Source: Candidatus Melainabacteria bacterium (lineage in GTDB: Bacteria > Cyanobacteriota > Vampirovibrionia > Obscuribacterales > Obscuribacteraceae). Taken from it: a stretch of 64,000 bases of DNA. Shown here in pieces: positions 44,698 to 53,452 of this stretch. The notes under the pieces were generated by a model. That model worked only from the letters and a program-made list of their open reading frames with translations. It had not been told where the DNA came from and searched no databases. The first letter of the stretch is position 1; each line of letters begins with the position of its first letter. The position numbers were made by a program, and so were the translations under genes. Where the stretch lies: the NCBI GenBank assembly GCA_016716405.1, contig JADJWK010000002.1:1054001-1118000 (forward strand), written 5' to 3'.

Positions 44698-46758
44698 GTG
44701 ACGGTCGAGTCGCAACGATGTCCTGAATGCATGAAGCCGAGGCGGAAAGAGATGCACGGCAGCATCACGCAGTGGCTTTCGGTCTGCAACTGCGAAGCCC
44801 TGAGCCGGGCCGAGGAGCAGGCGGTCTCGGTGCACATCTGTCGGGGCTGCGGCAAGCGGATCGGAGGAGGCCGGTCGGGCACCCTTACATCGATGATTTT
44901 TCGATCGGACCTGTGCTCCTGCCAGAGACCGGTGCCGGAGGTCCCCGTCGAAGGTTTCGAGCCCCTGAAATCGGCGGTCTTCGGAGGTTATCTCGAGGAC
45001 GACGAGAACGAGGACGAGCTGGATCTGGCGCCGGAGGACTTTCCGGTGGACCGCTATGGGCCTCTCAGGGAGCTCGGACGCGGCGCCGGCGGGACCGTTT
45101 ATCTGTGTCGGGACCGGCTCCTCAGGAAAAAGGTCGCAATCAAGGTGCTCAATGTCCTGACCGACGAACAGCTCGTTTCTTTTCAGGACGAGGCCAGAGC
45201 CACGAGCAGGCTGGATCACCCTTATCTTATCAGTATTCTCGACTTCGGGAGCACCAGCAGCGGTGCGCCATTCATGGTGCTCGAGTATTTCCCCGGTATC
45301 ACTCTGAGAGAGTATCTCGACCATTACGGCTCGATGGACCTCGAGTATCTCAGACCGCTTGTGACCCGGGTTTTCGAGGCTCTGCTCGTCGCTCACAGGC
45401 AGGGGATTTTCCACCGGGATCTCAAGCCCAGCAACCTCCTGCTTCGAGACGGCGAGAACGGTCCGGATCTCCGGATCATCGACTTCGGTGTGGCGCGCAT
45501 CGAAGGCGCGATCAGTGCCTCGACGGAATTCCAGGGGCGCACCATCGTGGGCAGTCCCATGTATATGAGTCCGGACGCCATCATGGGCTATCAGTACGAT
45601 CAGCGCTCGGAGCTCTATTCGGTGGGATGCATAATTTTCGAGGCTCTCACCGGCCACCCGCCCTTCAAAGGAGGCACGGCTCTCGAGACCCTTTCGATGC
45701 AGGTAAATGGCGAACCGCCTCTGCATGAGCTTCAGGCGGTCTGCTCCGCAGAGGTAGCCGAATTCGTGCGTCGTTGCATAGCCAAGCAGCCGGAGGATCG
45801 TTTTGCCACCATCGAGGAGGCCATCGATGCGTTTTCAGTGCTGGGAGAGCAGGCATCGCCTGACCGGTCTGATAGCGCGACCGGTGCCGGCGTTGGCGTA
45901 AAAAGGGACTCCTTCGCTCCAGCCGGTATTCTCGTTGCTGTCCTGATTCTTCTCCTGGTGCTTCTTGCCGGTCCCCTGGCCATGGAGTACCAATCGGGGA
46001 TGGAAAAGCCCGGAAGCCCCGGTAAGAAACAAGCTATCGAGGCTAGAAATGACCTGCTGAGCAGCTCGTCGATGGATATTTTCACCGATCCGGAAGCTGG
46101 TCGGCCGGAGCTCCAGTTCGGTCCGTACAATTCGGAAGGGCCCGGCCTGGTCAATTACGACGATAGGCGAAAGCAGTTGTTCATCGCTAATTACAAGCTG
46201 GTGGACGACAGTCCCCTGGACGGTCTCGATCTCGGCAGGATTTTGATGGTGGAGCTGAGAGGATGCAGTGGCGACCGCGGTCCTGTTTTACGCCGGATCG
46301 GTCGCATTCCCAATCTCAGATTCCTTGGCATGATGAGCTGCAATACAGTGACGGCCGGAGAGCTCGATGCTCTCTGCCAGGGGCTTGCCGACAGCCCCTC
46401 ACGCGGCAAGCTTCTCAATAGCCTTGGCCTCCTTGGCAGCAAGCTCGAGCAGGATGGTTTCGAGCGGCTGGCGAAAATGGAGCATCTGCGCCTGGTCGAT
46501 TTCAGCTATAGTGTTTTCGCTCCGGGCAATCTCGAGGCTCTCCTGCCGATGCGGCTCGAATCGATCAATCTTGTAGGGACGAATTTGACCGACGATCAGC
46601 TCATGTTGTTCGTGCCCATGAAGAGTCTCAAGACTATTGTGCTGGCTGAAGACAATGGTGTCACCGCTGGTGGTATCGCAAGGTTCAGCGTTCGCCGCCC
46701 GGACTGCGAGATTCGCAACGAGAATTTCCGCATCGGTCTGGAAAAGTACAGCAAATGA
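44698..46758 (+). CDS. Hanks-type Ser/Thr kinase with N-terminal Cys modules (second copy)
   Basis: A 686-residue paralogue of the kinase at 18728. The start is GTG with GGAG six bases upstream. The two Cys modules are Cys8/11/30/32 and Cys48/51/73/75. The kinase domain (about 120-380) has GRGAGG, Lys149, HRDLKPSN with Asp241 and DFG 262-264, all intact. A membrane helix follows (about 402-422; ILVAVLILLLVLLAGPLA), then a shorter C-terminal leucine-rich-repeat-like part (GLLGSKLEQDGFERLAKM). It should sense outside and phosphorylate inside. Its TGA overlaps the ATG of the TPR gene (ATGA). Confidence 0.88.
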   Translation: MTVESQRCPECMKPRRKEMHGSITQWLSVCNCEALSRAEEQAVSVHICRGCGKRIGGGRSGTLTSMIFRSDLCSCQRPVPEVPVEGFEPLKSAVFGGYLEDDENEDELDLAPEDFPVDRYGPLRELGRGAGGTVYLCRDRLLRKKVAIKVLNVLTDEQLVSFQDEARATSRLDHPYLISILDFGSTSSGAPFMVLEYFPGITLREYLDHYGSMDLEYLRPLVTRVFEALLVAHRQGIFHRDLKPSNLLLRDGENGPDLRIIDFGVARIEGAISASTEFQGRTIVGSPMYMSPDAIMGYQYDQRSELYSVGCIIFEALTGHPPFKGGTALETLSMQVNGEPPLHELQAVCSAEVAEFVRRCIAKQPEDRFATIEEAIDAFSVLGEQASPDRSDSATGAGVGVKRDSFAPAGILVAVLILLLVLLAGPLAMEYQSGMEKPGSPGKKQAIEARNDLLSSSSMDIFTDPEAGRPELQFGPYNSEGPGLVNYDDRRKQLFIANYKLVDDSPLDGLDLGRILMVELRGCSGDRGPVLRRIGRIPNLRFLGMMSCNTVTAGELDALCQGLADSPSRGKLLNSLGLLGSKLEQDGFERLAKMEHLRLVDFSYSVFAPGNLEALLPMRLESINLVGTNLTDDQLMLFVPMKSLKTIVLAEDNGVTAGGIARFSVRRPDCEIRNENFRIGLEKYSK

Positions 46759-48086
46759 TCCGCTGGTCTTCCCTGTCTTTCGGCAATAAACTGGCAGTGT
46801 CCGCGCTGGCAGTGGTCTGCTTGAATCTTATTGCCATGGTTACACTCTGGTTCACCATCGGTGGTGAAGACTATCTCGAGGATTTCAAAGACGCTATCGC
46901 TTATGTCCCGGGAGAAGACTGGGAGGCTTCCCGGGAGCGTCGGGTGAAGGATGCGAGCAAAGCCATCGATAAGAACCCCCGGGATGCCAGGGCCTATGCC
47001 AAGCGTGGGGAGGCCTATTCATCTCTGGAGCGATACGAAGACGCCCTCTCGGACCTCGACAGAGCTATCGAGCTGGGCAGGAGAAAGGCGAGGCTCTATG
47101 CTTTGCGGGCCAGTGTCGAGAGCAATCTGGAAAGGGATGAGGATGCGCTTCGGGACTACAGCCAGGCCATCGCCCTCGAGCCGGGCAATGCCGAGTACTA
47201 TGACAATCGTGCCGGTTTCTATGCCGGACGCGATGAGCTCGATCGAGCCCTGGCCGATTATGACAGGGCCATCGAGCTGAGCAGCAGTCCTCACCGGAGC
47301 TACTACTATAGAGCCGGCGTTCTCCGGCGTATGGGGGAGAGAGAAAGAGCCCTGTCCGACCTCGACAGTGTCATCAACGGCAAAGCGAACGGCTATGAGG
47401 GCGAGTCCTACGAGATGAAGGTGGCGATTCTTGTGGAGGACAGCAAAGATGCCGAGGCTCTGAGAGTTTGCGACGCCTGGATAAAGGATCGACCCGATGA
47501 CTATCTGGCCAGGCTGAGCAGGGCCGATATCTATGCTCGCCAGAACAGGAGCCAGGAGGAAAAGCCCGATCTGGAGGCGGCAGTGAGAATCCTCGGCAAG
47601 AAAATCGAAGAGGATCATTATGCCTATTACCTGGCCATCCGGGGCAATCTCTTCAACCGGCTGGGCAAGGGGGAGAGCGCTAAAAAAGACTGGCGTGAAG
47701 CCCTCGCCCTCTATCTGGACGATGATAGCGGCGAGCCCTATTTCGGTTCTATGTATGATCTCTGTCGCAAGGTAGGCGACAGCAAGCTCACCAAGAGTGT
47801 TTTCGAAAAGGAGATAGCTTTCTGGCGCAAGAGAGTCGAGGCGGATCCATCAGACGCCAGTGCTCATGCCGGTCTGATTCGCTGCTTGCTGGCTTCCGGA
47901 AACTCAGATGAAGCCGTTCAGGCTGGATCTGCCGGTATCAGGGTCTGCTCGAGCTCAGGAGAGCTCTATTTCCTTCGTGGTCGAGCCGAGCGTAATCGCG
48001 GATCGGAAGAGGCGGCCTTGAAAGACCTCGCCAGAGCCCGGGACCTTGGATTCTCGGAGGATGTCTTCCCGGATGCCGATCGATAG
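46755..48086 (+). CDS. membrane-anchored TPR protein, partner of the kinase
   Basis: A 443-residue protein with one N-terminal membrane helix (about 12-36) and about nine or ten TPR units from residue 60 (AYAKRGEAYSSLERYEDALS, YYDNRAGFYAGRDELDRAL and so on). It begins in a 4-base ATGA overlap with the kinase gene, so the two are translated together. A TPR scaffold anchored at the membrane would suit a docking partner of the kinase. This role is inferred from position. Confidence 0.8.
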   Translation: MIRWSSLSFGNKLAVSALAVVCLNLIAMVTLWFTIGGEDYLEDFKDAIAYVPGEDWEASRERRVKDASKAIDKNPRDARAYAKRGEAYSSLERYEDALSDLDRAIELGRRKARLYALRASVESNLERDEDALRDYSQAIALEPGNAEYYDNRAGFYAGRDELDRALADYDRAIELSSSPHRSYYYRAGVLRRMGERERALSDLDSVINGKANGYEGESYEMKVAILVEDSKDAEALRVCDAWIKDRPDDYLARLSRADIYARQNRSQEEKPDLEAAVRILGKKIEEDHYAYYLAIRGNLFNRLGKGESAKKDWREALALYLDDDSGEPYFGSMYDLCRKVGDSKLTKSVFEKEIAFWRKRVEADPSDASAHAGLIRCLLASGNSDEAVQAGSAGIRVCSSSGELYFLRGRAERNRGSEEAALKDLARARDLGFSEDVFPDADR

Positions 48087-48097
48087 GTGTCTCCGAC

Positions 48098-49102
48098 CTA
48101 AGAGAGGGCGGCTGCCAGTGGCGCCGGCGGCGCAACGTCGGCTCTCATCGCCTCTTCCACCTCTTCGGCGGTGATTGCCCAGACATAGAGACAGGTGTAG
48201 AAAGCCGAGCGTATATATATGGATAGTGCTGTGGAGACAAGGACCAGACCTGCCCATACCAGACCGCCCACTATGAAGAGCGGGGAGGCGAAAGAGTTCA
48301 GAGCCCAGCCCGTTCCGAATCCGGCCACACCGATACCGTAAACGACACCGGTGAAGATCTTGCAGATCAGATCGACCCCGACCTCTCCGACACCGATAGT
48401 GAGGAGGTTGCCCTGGGCCATGCGATCGGCTCTCCGGAGGGCGCCCCAGAAAGAGGTGCCCTCGATGACGATGGCCGGCAGGATCAGGTGTCCGGCCAGG
48501 GTCCAGAAGACTTCGATGATACCGGCGAGGAAATTGAATCCGAAGCCGAAGACTCCGCCTGCGCCGCGCTTGTGCCGGAGCCAGCCGGCGATGCGTTTGG
48601 CTATCAGGGTAACAACGCCGAGCATGATTATGGCAGGAAGGCTGGTGAAAACAGCGGCGGCTGCGGTGGCGAATTTGCCCGAGCCCTTGCCTTCGGTGAG
48701 ATGGCTGTAGACCAGAGCCGTGGTCACCCCTTCGAAAAAGCGGTTGGTCAGCCACCAGACGCAGAGAATGCCGGTGACGGCCATGGCGGTGTCCGGATTG
48801 ACCGAGCCTGTCATGGCACCGAGCCCGCTGGGATCCATAGGACCATTGAGACCGAGCATGCCGACCCCGTCAGCCAGACCCTGACCGCCCGATTGCAGGA
48901 GCTTGTCGGTCTGGGACATGTACTGAGCGGCGGTTTTGGAAGCCCCGCCCAACTGGGTCTTGGCTTGCAAATACAGAAGGATGACAAAGAAGATGTTGCT
49001 CAAAACCGTTAGAATGCTTGGCAGGAGCAATCTTTTGTCATGCCAGCCCATTCTCACGCTTGCCCAGATTAAGCGGAAACCTCGTCCAATCGAATCGAAC
49101 AT
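48098..49102 (-). CDS. DUF6159-like membrane protein
   Basis: A 334-residue protein with about six hydrophobic helices, beginning MFDSIGRGFRLIWASVRMGW, a start typical of DUF6159 proteins, and with long Gly/Ala helices after about residue 130. The function of the family is unknown. It converges with the TPR gene 12 bases away. An AT-rich 160-base stretch separates its start from the acyl-CoA ligase gene. Confidence 0.6.
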   Translation of the reverse strand: MFDSIGRGFRLIWASVRMGWHDKRLLLPSILTVLSNIFFVILLYLQAKTQLGGASKTAAQYMSQTDKLLQSGGQGLADGVGMLGLNGPMDPSGLGAMTGSVNPDTAMAVTGILCVWWLTNRFFEGVTTALVYSHLTEGKGSGKFATAAAAVFTSLPAIIMLGVVTLIAKRIAGWLRHKRGAGGVFGFGFNFLAGIIEVFWTLAGHLILPAIVIEGTSFWGALRRADRMAQGNLLTIGVGEVGVDLICKIFTGVVYGIGVAGFGTGWALNSFASPLFIVGGLVWAGLVLVSTALSIYIRSAFYTCLYVWAITAEEVEEAMRADVAPPAPLAAALS

Positions 49103-49262
49103 CTCGTTAAGTCCTGTCGTTTGTTAGTAAATAGGCGGCTGGTCGGGAATGCCTGAATGCAGGCTTTTACAGGCTACCGCGATTATTGTAGTGAGTTGCC
49201 AAGGGAAAGTAAAGCGCATTTAATCTTTAGAGCATATAGATCTGACTCTTATATGCCCGGCT

Positions 49263-51134
49263 TCAGGCGCGTTGAGCTTCCAGGTCCTCGGTGTCGTACA
49301 TCGAATCGAAAAGGTCGAGATACTTCTCGGTAATCACCTTTCTCTTCACCTTCATGGTGGGAGTCAGCTCGTTCTCCTCGATGGTCAACTCCCGGCCCAG
49401 GATGAGAAAGCGCTTGATCCTCTGGAAGTTGGGAAGGTTCTTGTTCCTGTCTTCCACCAGGCGCTCGATCTCCCTGCGCACTCTGGCGTTCTGGGTGAGC
49501 TCGGCGGTCTGGGAATAGCTGATGTTGTGCTTGCGGGCATAGTCAACCAGGGCATCCATGTTGAGGGCGAAAAGGGCGGTTACATACTTGCGCCGGTCCC
49601 CGTAGGCGACCACATGAGCCACCAGGGGATCGCCTTTGAAGAGGTTCTCGATCATCTGAGGCGCTATATGCTTGCCTCCGGCGGTGATGATGATGTCTTT
49701 CTTGCGGTCGGTGATGGTGATATAGCCGCCATCGTCGATCCTGGCTATATCGCCGGTCTTGAACCAGCCGTCGGCGAAAGCGGCAGCGGTGGCTTCCTCG
49801 TTCTCGAAGTAGCCGGCAAACACCGACGGACCTCGCACCAGGAGCTCTCCGTCCTCGGCCAGCTTCACCTCGATCCCCGGAATGGGCTTGCCCACGGTCT
49901 TGAAACGAACATCATCCGGGCGGTTGCAGGCTAGAGGGGCGCAGGTCTCGGTGAGACCATAGCCTTCCATGATCGGAATGCCTATCGCCTCGAAAAAGAG
50001 ATGGACGTCATTGGACAGGGGGGCGGCGCCGGAGGTCATCAGCCTGAGACGGCCCCCGAAACGCTCACGGATCTTGGCGAAGACCAGGCGCTCGGCGATC
50101 CTCATCTCGGCGCGGTAGAGCTGGTTCCAGATACTGTCCGAGAGCGAGCCTTCCAGCCTCTGTCTGGTGGCACGCTTGCCGATGCCGATGGCCCATCGAA
50201 TAAAGCCCTGCTGGGCCGGGGGCATCTGTCTGATCGCCGCCTGGACACGCTGGTAGGCTTTCTCGTAGAACCTGGGCACGGCGTTGAGCACGGTGGGCTT
50301 GACCTCGGTCATGTTCTCCGCCACTTTCTCCATGGACTCGGCATAAGCATAGGGCAGCCCGTGATAGATCGAGAGGAACTGCCCGCTTACCCTCTCGTAG
50401 ACATGGGAGAGGGGCAGGAAAGCCAGGGCCAGATCGTTCTCGCCGAAAGAAATCAGCTCGGCCATGGATTCGAGGACTCTGTAGATATTGCGATGAAGGA
50501 TCATCGCTCCTTTGGGCACCCCGGTGGTGCCAGAGGTGTAGACGATGGTGGCCAGATCTTCCTCGTTCACCTGCTCGGCCAGGCGGCTCACCGCCTCGGG
50601 ATCCTGCTCCAGGTGGCTCCTGCCGCAGCCGAGGAAATCGCTCCAGGTGATCACCTTCACCCCCGGACCGAGATCCACCGCCTCGCCGTCGAAAAGCACT
50701 GCCAGCTCGAGCCTCTCCGGCGGCTCGCCGGTGGCCTCGACCAACTTCAGGAGCTGACGCTCGTTTTCAGCGAAGACGGCTCGACTGTGCGAGTGATTCA
50801 CTAGAAAGCGGACTTCCTCATCCGAGAGGGTCGAGTAGATGGGGACGGTTCGAGCACCTATGGAGAGGATGCCCAGGTCCGCCCAGGTCCAGTGAGCTCT
50901 GGTGGAGGAGATCACCGCTACCTGATCCCCGGGCTTGATACCGCTTTTCAGGAGCCCGGCAGCGGCGGTACGGGTGATCTCGCCATGCTCCTGCCAGGTG
51001 AGCGGTCTGTATTCGCCGTCTTGTTTGACCAGAATGGCGGTTTTTTCGGGACTGGTCTCAACCCGTCTCCAGAAAACATCGATGATTGTTGTTTCGGATC
51101 GGGGCTCAGTCGTCATAGTCCTCATCCCGGTCAT
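49263..51134 (-). CDS. long-chain acyl-CoA ligase (AMP-binding, FadD15/ACSL type)
   Basis: A 623-residue adenylate-forming ligase that activates a long-chain fatty acid with CoA. Motifs are IVYTSGTTGVPKGAM, YGLTETCAP, the TGDIARIDDGGYITITDRKK Asp/Arg/Lys set and PTMKVKR near the end. The start is one of three in-frame ATGs (51134, 51125, 51116); all overlap the cutA 3' end by 29 to 11 bases. The preceding genes (cutA and the two-part protein) are upstream on the same strand. A second, unrelated ligase gene is at 55334. Confidence 0.88.
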   Translation of the reverse strand: MTGMRTMTTEPRSETTIIDVFWRRVETSPEKTAILVKQDGEYRPLTWQEHGEITRTAAAGLLKSGIKPGDQVAVISSTRAHWTWADLGILSIGARTVPIYSTLSDEEVRFLVNHSHSRAVFAENERQLLKLVEATGEPPERLELAVLFDGEAVDLGPGVKVITWSDFLGCGRSHLEQDPEAVSRLAEQVNEEDLATIVYTSGTTGVPKGAMILHRNIYRVLESMAELISFGENDLALAFLPLSHVYERVSGQFLSIYHGLPYAYAESMEKVAENMTEVKPTVLNAVPRFYEKAYQRVQAAIRQMPPAQQGFIRWAIGIGKRATRQRLEGSLSDSIWNQLYRAEMRIAERLVFAKIRERFGGRLRLMTSGAAPLSNDVHLFFEAIGIPIMEGYGLTETCAPLACNRPDDVRFKTVGKPIPGIEVKLAEDGELLVRGPSVFAGYFENEEATAAAFADGWFKTGDIARIDDGGYITITDRKKDIIITAGGKHIAPQMIENLFKGDPLVAHVVAYGDRRKYVTALFALNMDALVDYARKHNISYSQTAELTQNARVRREIERLVEDRNKNLPNFQRIKRFLILGRELTIEENELTPTMKVKRKVITEKYLDLFDSMYDTEDLEAQRA

Positions 51135-51456
51135 TGTGTTCGGTGAAGATCTCGGAGTTGAGCCAGGCGAGATAGGGCCTGTTGCCCAGCTCGATAGGAA
51201 GGCAGATTATCTCGGGCACGTCATAAGGATGAATCTCGGCAATCCGGCGTGACAGCGCGTCCCAGATCGCCTGGCTGGATTTGATCAGGAGGAGGGATTC
51301 GCTGTCCTCTTCGATTTTTCCTTCCCACCGGTAGATGGAGGTGACCCCGTCGACTATATTGACACAGGCCGCCAGGTGCTCTTCCACCAGGCTCGCAGCC
51401 AGTGCCCGGGCATTGTCCCTGGGGCAGGTCACCAAACAGACGATTTCTTCGGCCAT
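51106..51456 (-). CDS. cutA: CutA1 divalent cation tolerance protein
   Basis: A 116-residue trimeric CutA1. It shows LAACVNIVDGVTSIYRWEGK (with the conserved Cys and Trp), ESLLLIKSS and HPYDVPEIICLPIELGN. The cellular role is uncertain; copper and divalent cation tolerance were reported. Its 3' end overlaps the acyl-CoA ligase start, and its ATG abuts the stop of the two-part protein gene with no gap, so they form one transcript. Confidence 0.92.
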   Translation of the reverse strand: MAEEIVCLVTCPRDNARALAASLVEEHLAACVNIVDGVTSIYRWEGKIEEDSESLLLIKSSQAIWDALSRRIAEIHPYDVPEIICLPIELGNRPYLAWLNSEIFTEHNDRDEDYDD

Positions 51457-52536
51457 CTAGCGTCGACTCCGCTCTAGCTCTTTGCCGGCCTCGAATACGA
51501 ATTCGGATAGAAGAGAGGAGACCATGGAGAAGAGATTGGGTTGCAGCCTGGGCATCCTGTACCGCTTGTGCATGCGAACCACTATGGTCGGGGTGGCGAG
51601 CTCTTCGTGGAGGAATCGAACCAGCGGCCTGACAGGCTCGTCGAAACGGCTGGAATCAACCGGCTCGAGCCTGGACAGCTTTTCTTTCAGGAGCCTGTGA
51701 TAGACACGTCCTGCTTTCTTGCCGTAATAAGAGACTTGCAGACCGGGAGCCTCGTGCCAGGTGGAGCCGAGCAACAGGACTGTGAGCCCGACTTTGCCTG
51801 TTTTGACGAAGTCGGTGAGGGCGCGTCGGAACGGCGTATCCAGATACCAGCAGGGGTCGGCCACGCAGCAATAATAGCTGAGCAGGCTATGGCAGCCCGC
51901 CATGCGGTTGGCAACCGACGCCAGGGATCCGGTGAAAGAATCCTGCTCGTAGAACTCGCCTTCCCGCCAGTATGCGGTAGCGTGGGGCGCCACCACCAGC
52001 ACCGGCAGCTCGCCCCCGATGAACTTGTAGTCCGGCTCTCCGCAGGGAGGCATCTGCTCGTATCGCTCCGAGAGCTGGGCTTCGTACTGAAGAGCCCAGG
52101 AAAGCGGGGCGGTGCGAGGGTGCTCTTCGATGATATAGTCGATGGCCCGATCGATGTCCCGGAAACGGGCCTGGGAATGAGTGAGGACCCAGGGGCTGAA
52201 AGGCGAGGGGCCTACGACTGTGACCATCTTGCCGTGCCTGTGGGCATAGAAGATTTCCATGGCGGTTGCATAGCTGGATTCTTCGAGATTGGCCAGGAGG
52301 GCGTCGCACTGATCGATGAGCTCCAGGGCCCGGCGCACGCGCTTGTCGGCGGAATCGGTGCCGAGACCGCTCTCGCATTCGCGGAAGGACCAGGCCAGCT
52401 CGAGAGGATTGATTACTTTCAGACCGCTCTTCTGGAGCTTTGTCAGAGCAAGAGCACGCCAGTCGCGCTCCCGGAGGTCGCCCACATAATCACGAGCGTT
52501 AACGGAATCTCCGGTAATGTAGACAGAAGGAAACAT
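51457..52536 (-). CDS. two-part protein: deoxyribosyltransferase-like plus unassigned C-terminal domain
   Basis: A 359-residue protein. Residues 1-125 resemble nucleoside 2-deoxyribosyltransferases: VYITGDS start, NPLEL, and IDQCDALLANLE followed by SYATAMEIFYAHRHGK, with Glu as a candidate nucleophile. Residues about 170-345 (VLVVAPHATAYWREG, DPCWYLDTPFRRAL, VLLLGSTWHEAP, HKRYRMPRLQP) look like a His-rich hydrolase, faintly like N-formylglutamate amidohydrolase, but I cannot assign it. It is first in the operon with cutA and the acyl-CoA ligase. A nucleotide-salvage or signal function is speculative. Confidence 0.6.
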   Translation of the reverse strand: MFPSVYITGDSVNARDYVGDLRERDWRALALTKLQKSGLKVINPLELAWSFRECESGLGTDSADKRVRRALELIDQCDALLANLEESSYATAMEIFYAHRHGKMVTVVGPSPFSPWVLTHSQARFRDIDRAIDYIIEEHPRTAPLSWALQYEAQLSERYEQMPPCGEPDYKFIGGELPVLVVAPHATAYWREGEFYEQDSFTGSLASVANRMAGCHSLLSYYCCVADPCWYLDTPFRRALTDFVKTGKVGLTVLLLGSTWHEAPGLQVSYYGKKAGRVYHRLLKEKLSRLEPVDSSRFDEPVRPLVRFLHEELATPTIVVRMHKRYRMPRLQPNLFSMVSSLLSEFVFEAGKELERSRR

Positions 52537-52593
52537 GGCACTCTTGCTTTACTGCTACTCTCCACTATATACCACAGGAACGCTCTCGCCACC

Positions 52594-52599
52594 TATAAT
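52594..52599 (+). promoter_or_regulatory. candidate -10 box of the DUF3465 lipoprotein gene
   Basis: TATAAT at 52594-52599 lies about 60 bases before the likely start at 52658. No good -35 lies at the usual distance. A second AT-rich element (TTGCTT at 52544, TATATA at 52566-52571) lies further upstream. Confidence 0.4.
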
Positions 52600-52657
52600 A
52601 CGAGGAAGCAACGGGGACCGGGTCGAGAAAAAAGTCTCATCAAGGGCAGGTCTGACA

Positions 52658-53449
52658 TTGACCGGAAGGCATATTCAAGCGATATCGATCGGGGCGATGG
52701 TCTTTCTGGCCGGCTGCAGCAATGGGGTGGTGTCCAGCCAGCAAACAGAGTCTCCGCCTTCGGCTTCGGCTTCCGCTTCCGCTTCGGCGCCGGCGCCCTC
52801 GCTGGCCCCGGCACCGTCTCAGGAGGTACGAAAGCGGGCCAGCATGCCCACTCACGCCCTGGCCACCAGGCTCGGGCGGCGACTCCAGGGCAAGGACGGA
52901 GAGGATGCCGAAGCGGTCCGGACTGCTACTACTACTACTACTACTACTACTACGGTCAAAGACGGCCGGCTCTTCACCCCCATCAATACCCCTGTCAATA
53001 CCGGCACGAGCCCGACCGCCAACATAAACCCGTACGGGGCGCTTTCATCTAATCTGGTCCCGGCGCAGGCTGGAGGCAGTGCACCGGGACGGGCTCCGGC
53101 AGAGGTCATCGAGGCTGTCGATGATGCCGCCCTGGTGGAAGCCCAGGAGAGGCATCTGATGAACTATCAGGTGGAAGGAGCAGCCCGGGTTTTGAAGATC
53201 CTTCCGGAGGATCTGAAAGGCAGAGCGCACCAGCGCTTCCTCTTGAAGCTCAGTAATGGTGGAACGATTCTGGTCGCCCATAATATCGACCTGGCCCCGC
53301 GTGTGCCTCTGAGCGCCGGAGACGTGGTCAGGGTGCGGGGCGAGTTCGTCTGGAATCAGAAAGGAGGCGTTATCCATTACACGCACCGTTCCACGAGTCG
53401 CGCCCGCCAGGGCGGCTGGATCAGGTTCAGATCGCTTTTCTATCAATAG
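52658..53449 (+). CDS. DUF3465 lipoprotein with Ser/Ala/Pro and Thr linker
   Basis: I take the TTG at 52658 (263 residues), seven bases after an AGG-rich site, because it gives a short lipoprotein signal: TGRHIQAISIGAMVFLAGC with the lipobox Cys. The linker is SASASASASAPAPS, then nine Thr from an ACT repeat. The C-terminal DUF3465 domain (about 175-255) reads VLKILPEDLKGRAHQRFLLK, HNIDLAPRV and GEFVWNQKGGVIHYTH, which matches the family closely. DUF3465 function is unknown; an OB-like nucleic acid or ligand-binding fold is plausible. A frame from 52535 is longer but lies upstream of the -10 box. Confidence 0.8.
   Translation: MTGRHIQAISIGAMVFLAGCSNGVVSSQQTESPPSASASASASAPAPSLAPAPSQEVRKRASMPTHALATRLGRRLQGKDGEDAEAVRTATTTTTTTTTVKDGRLFTPINTPVNTGTSPTANINPYGALSSNLVPAQAGGSAPGRAPAEVIEAVDDAALVEAQERHLMNYQVEGAARVLKILPEDLKGRAHQRFLLKLSNGGTILVAHNIDLAPRVPLSAGDVVRVRGEFVWNQKGGVIHYTHRSTSRARQGGWIRFRSLFYQ
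52926..52953 (+). repeat. CTA/ACT trinucleotide repeat
   Basis: A 28-base run of nine CTA units and a C inside the DUF3465 lipoprotein gene encodes nine Thr in a row. Being a triplet, it can change length without shifting the frame, so it could vary linker length between cells. Confidence 0.9.
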
Positions 53450-53452
53450 CCG

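Noticed and set aside
49151..49168. GCCTG-AATG-CAGGC stem followed by TTTT
   Set aside because: Looks like a plus-strand terminator, but no plus-strand gene ends nearby; probably chance.
49232..49256. GCATATA / TATATGC hairpin after the acyl-CoA ligase gene
   Set aside because: No T-run follows it on the minus strand; a terminator is not supported.
51541..53052. 503-residue plus frame
   Set aside because: Antisense to the two-part gene and reads across its promoter and the DUF3465 start; no domain fits.
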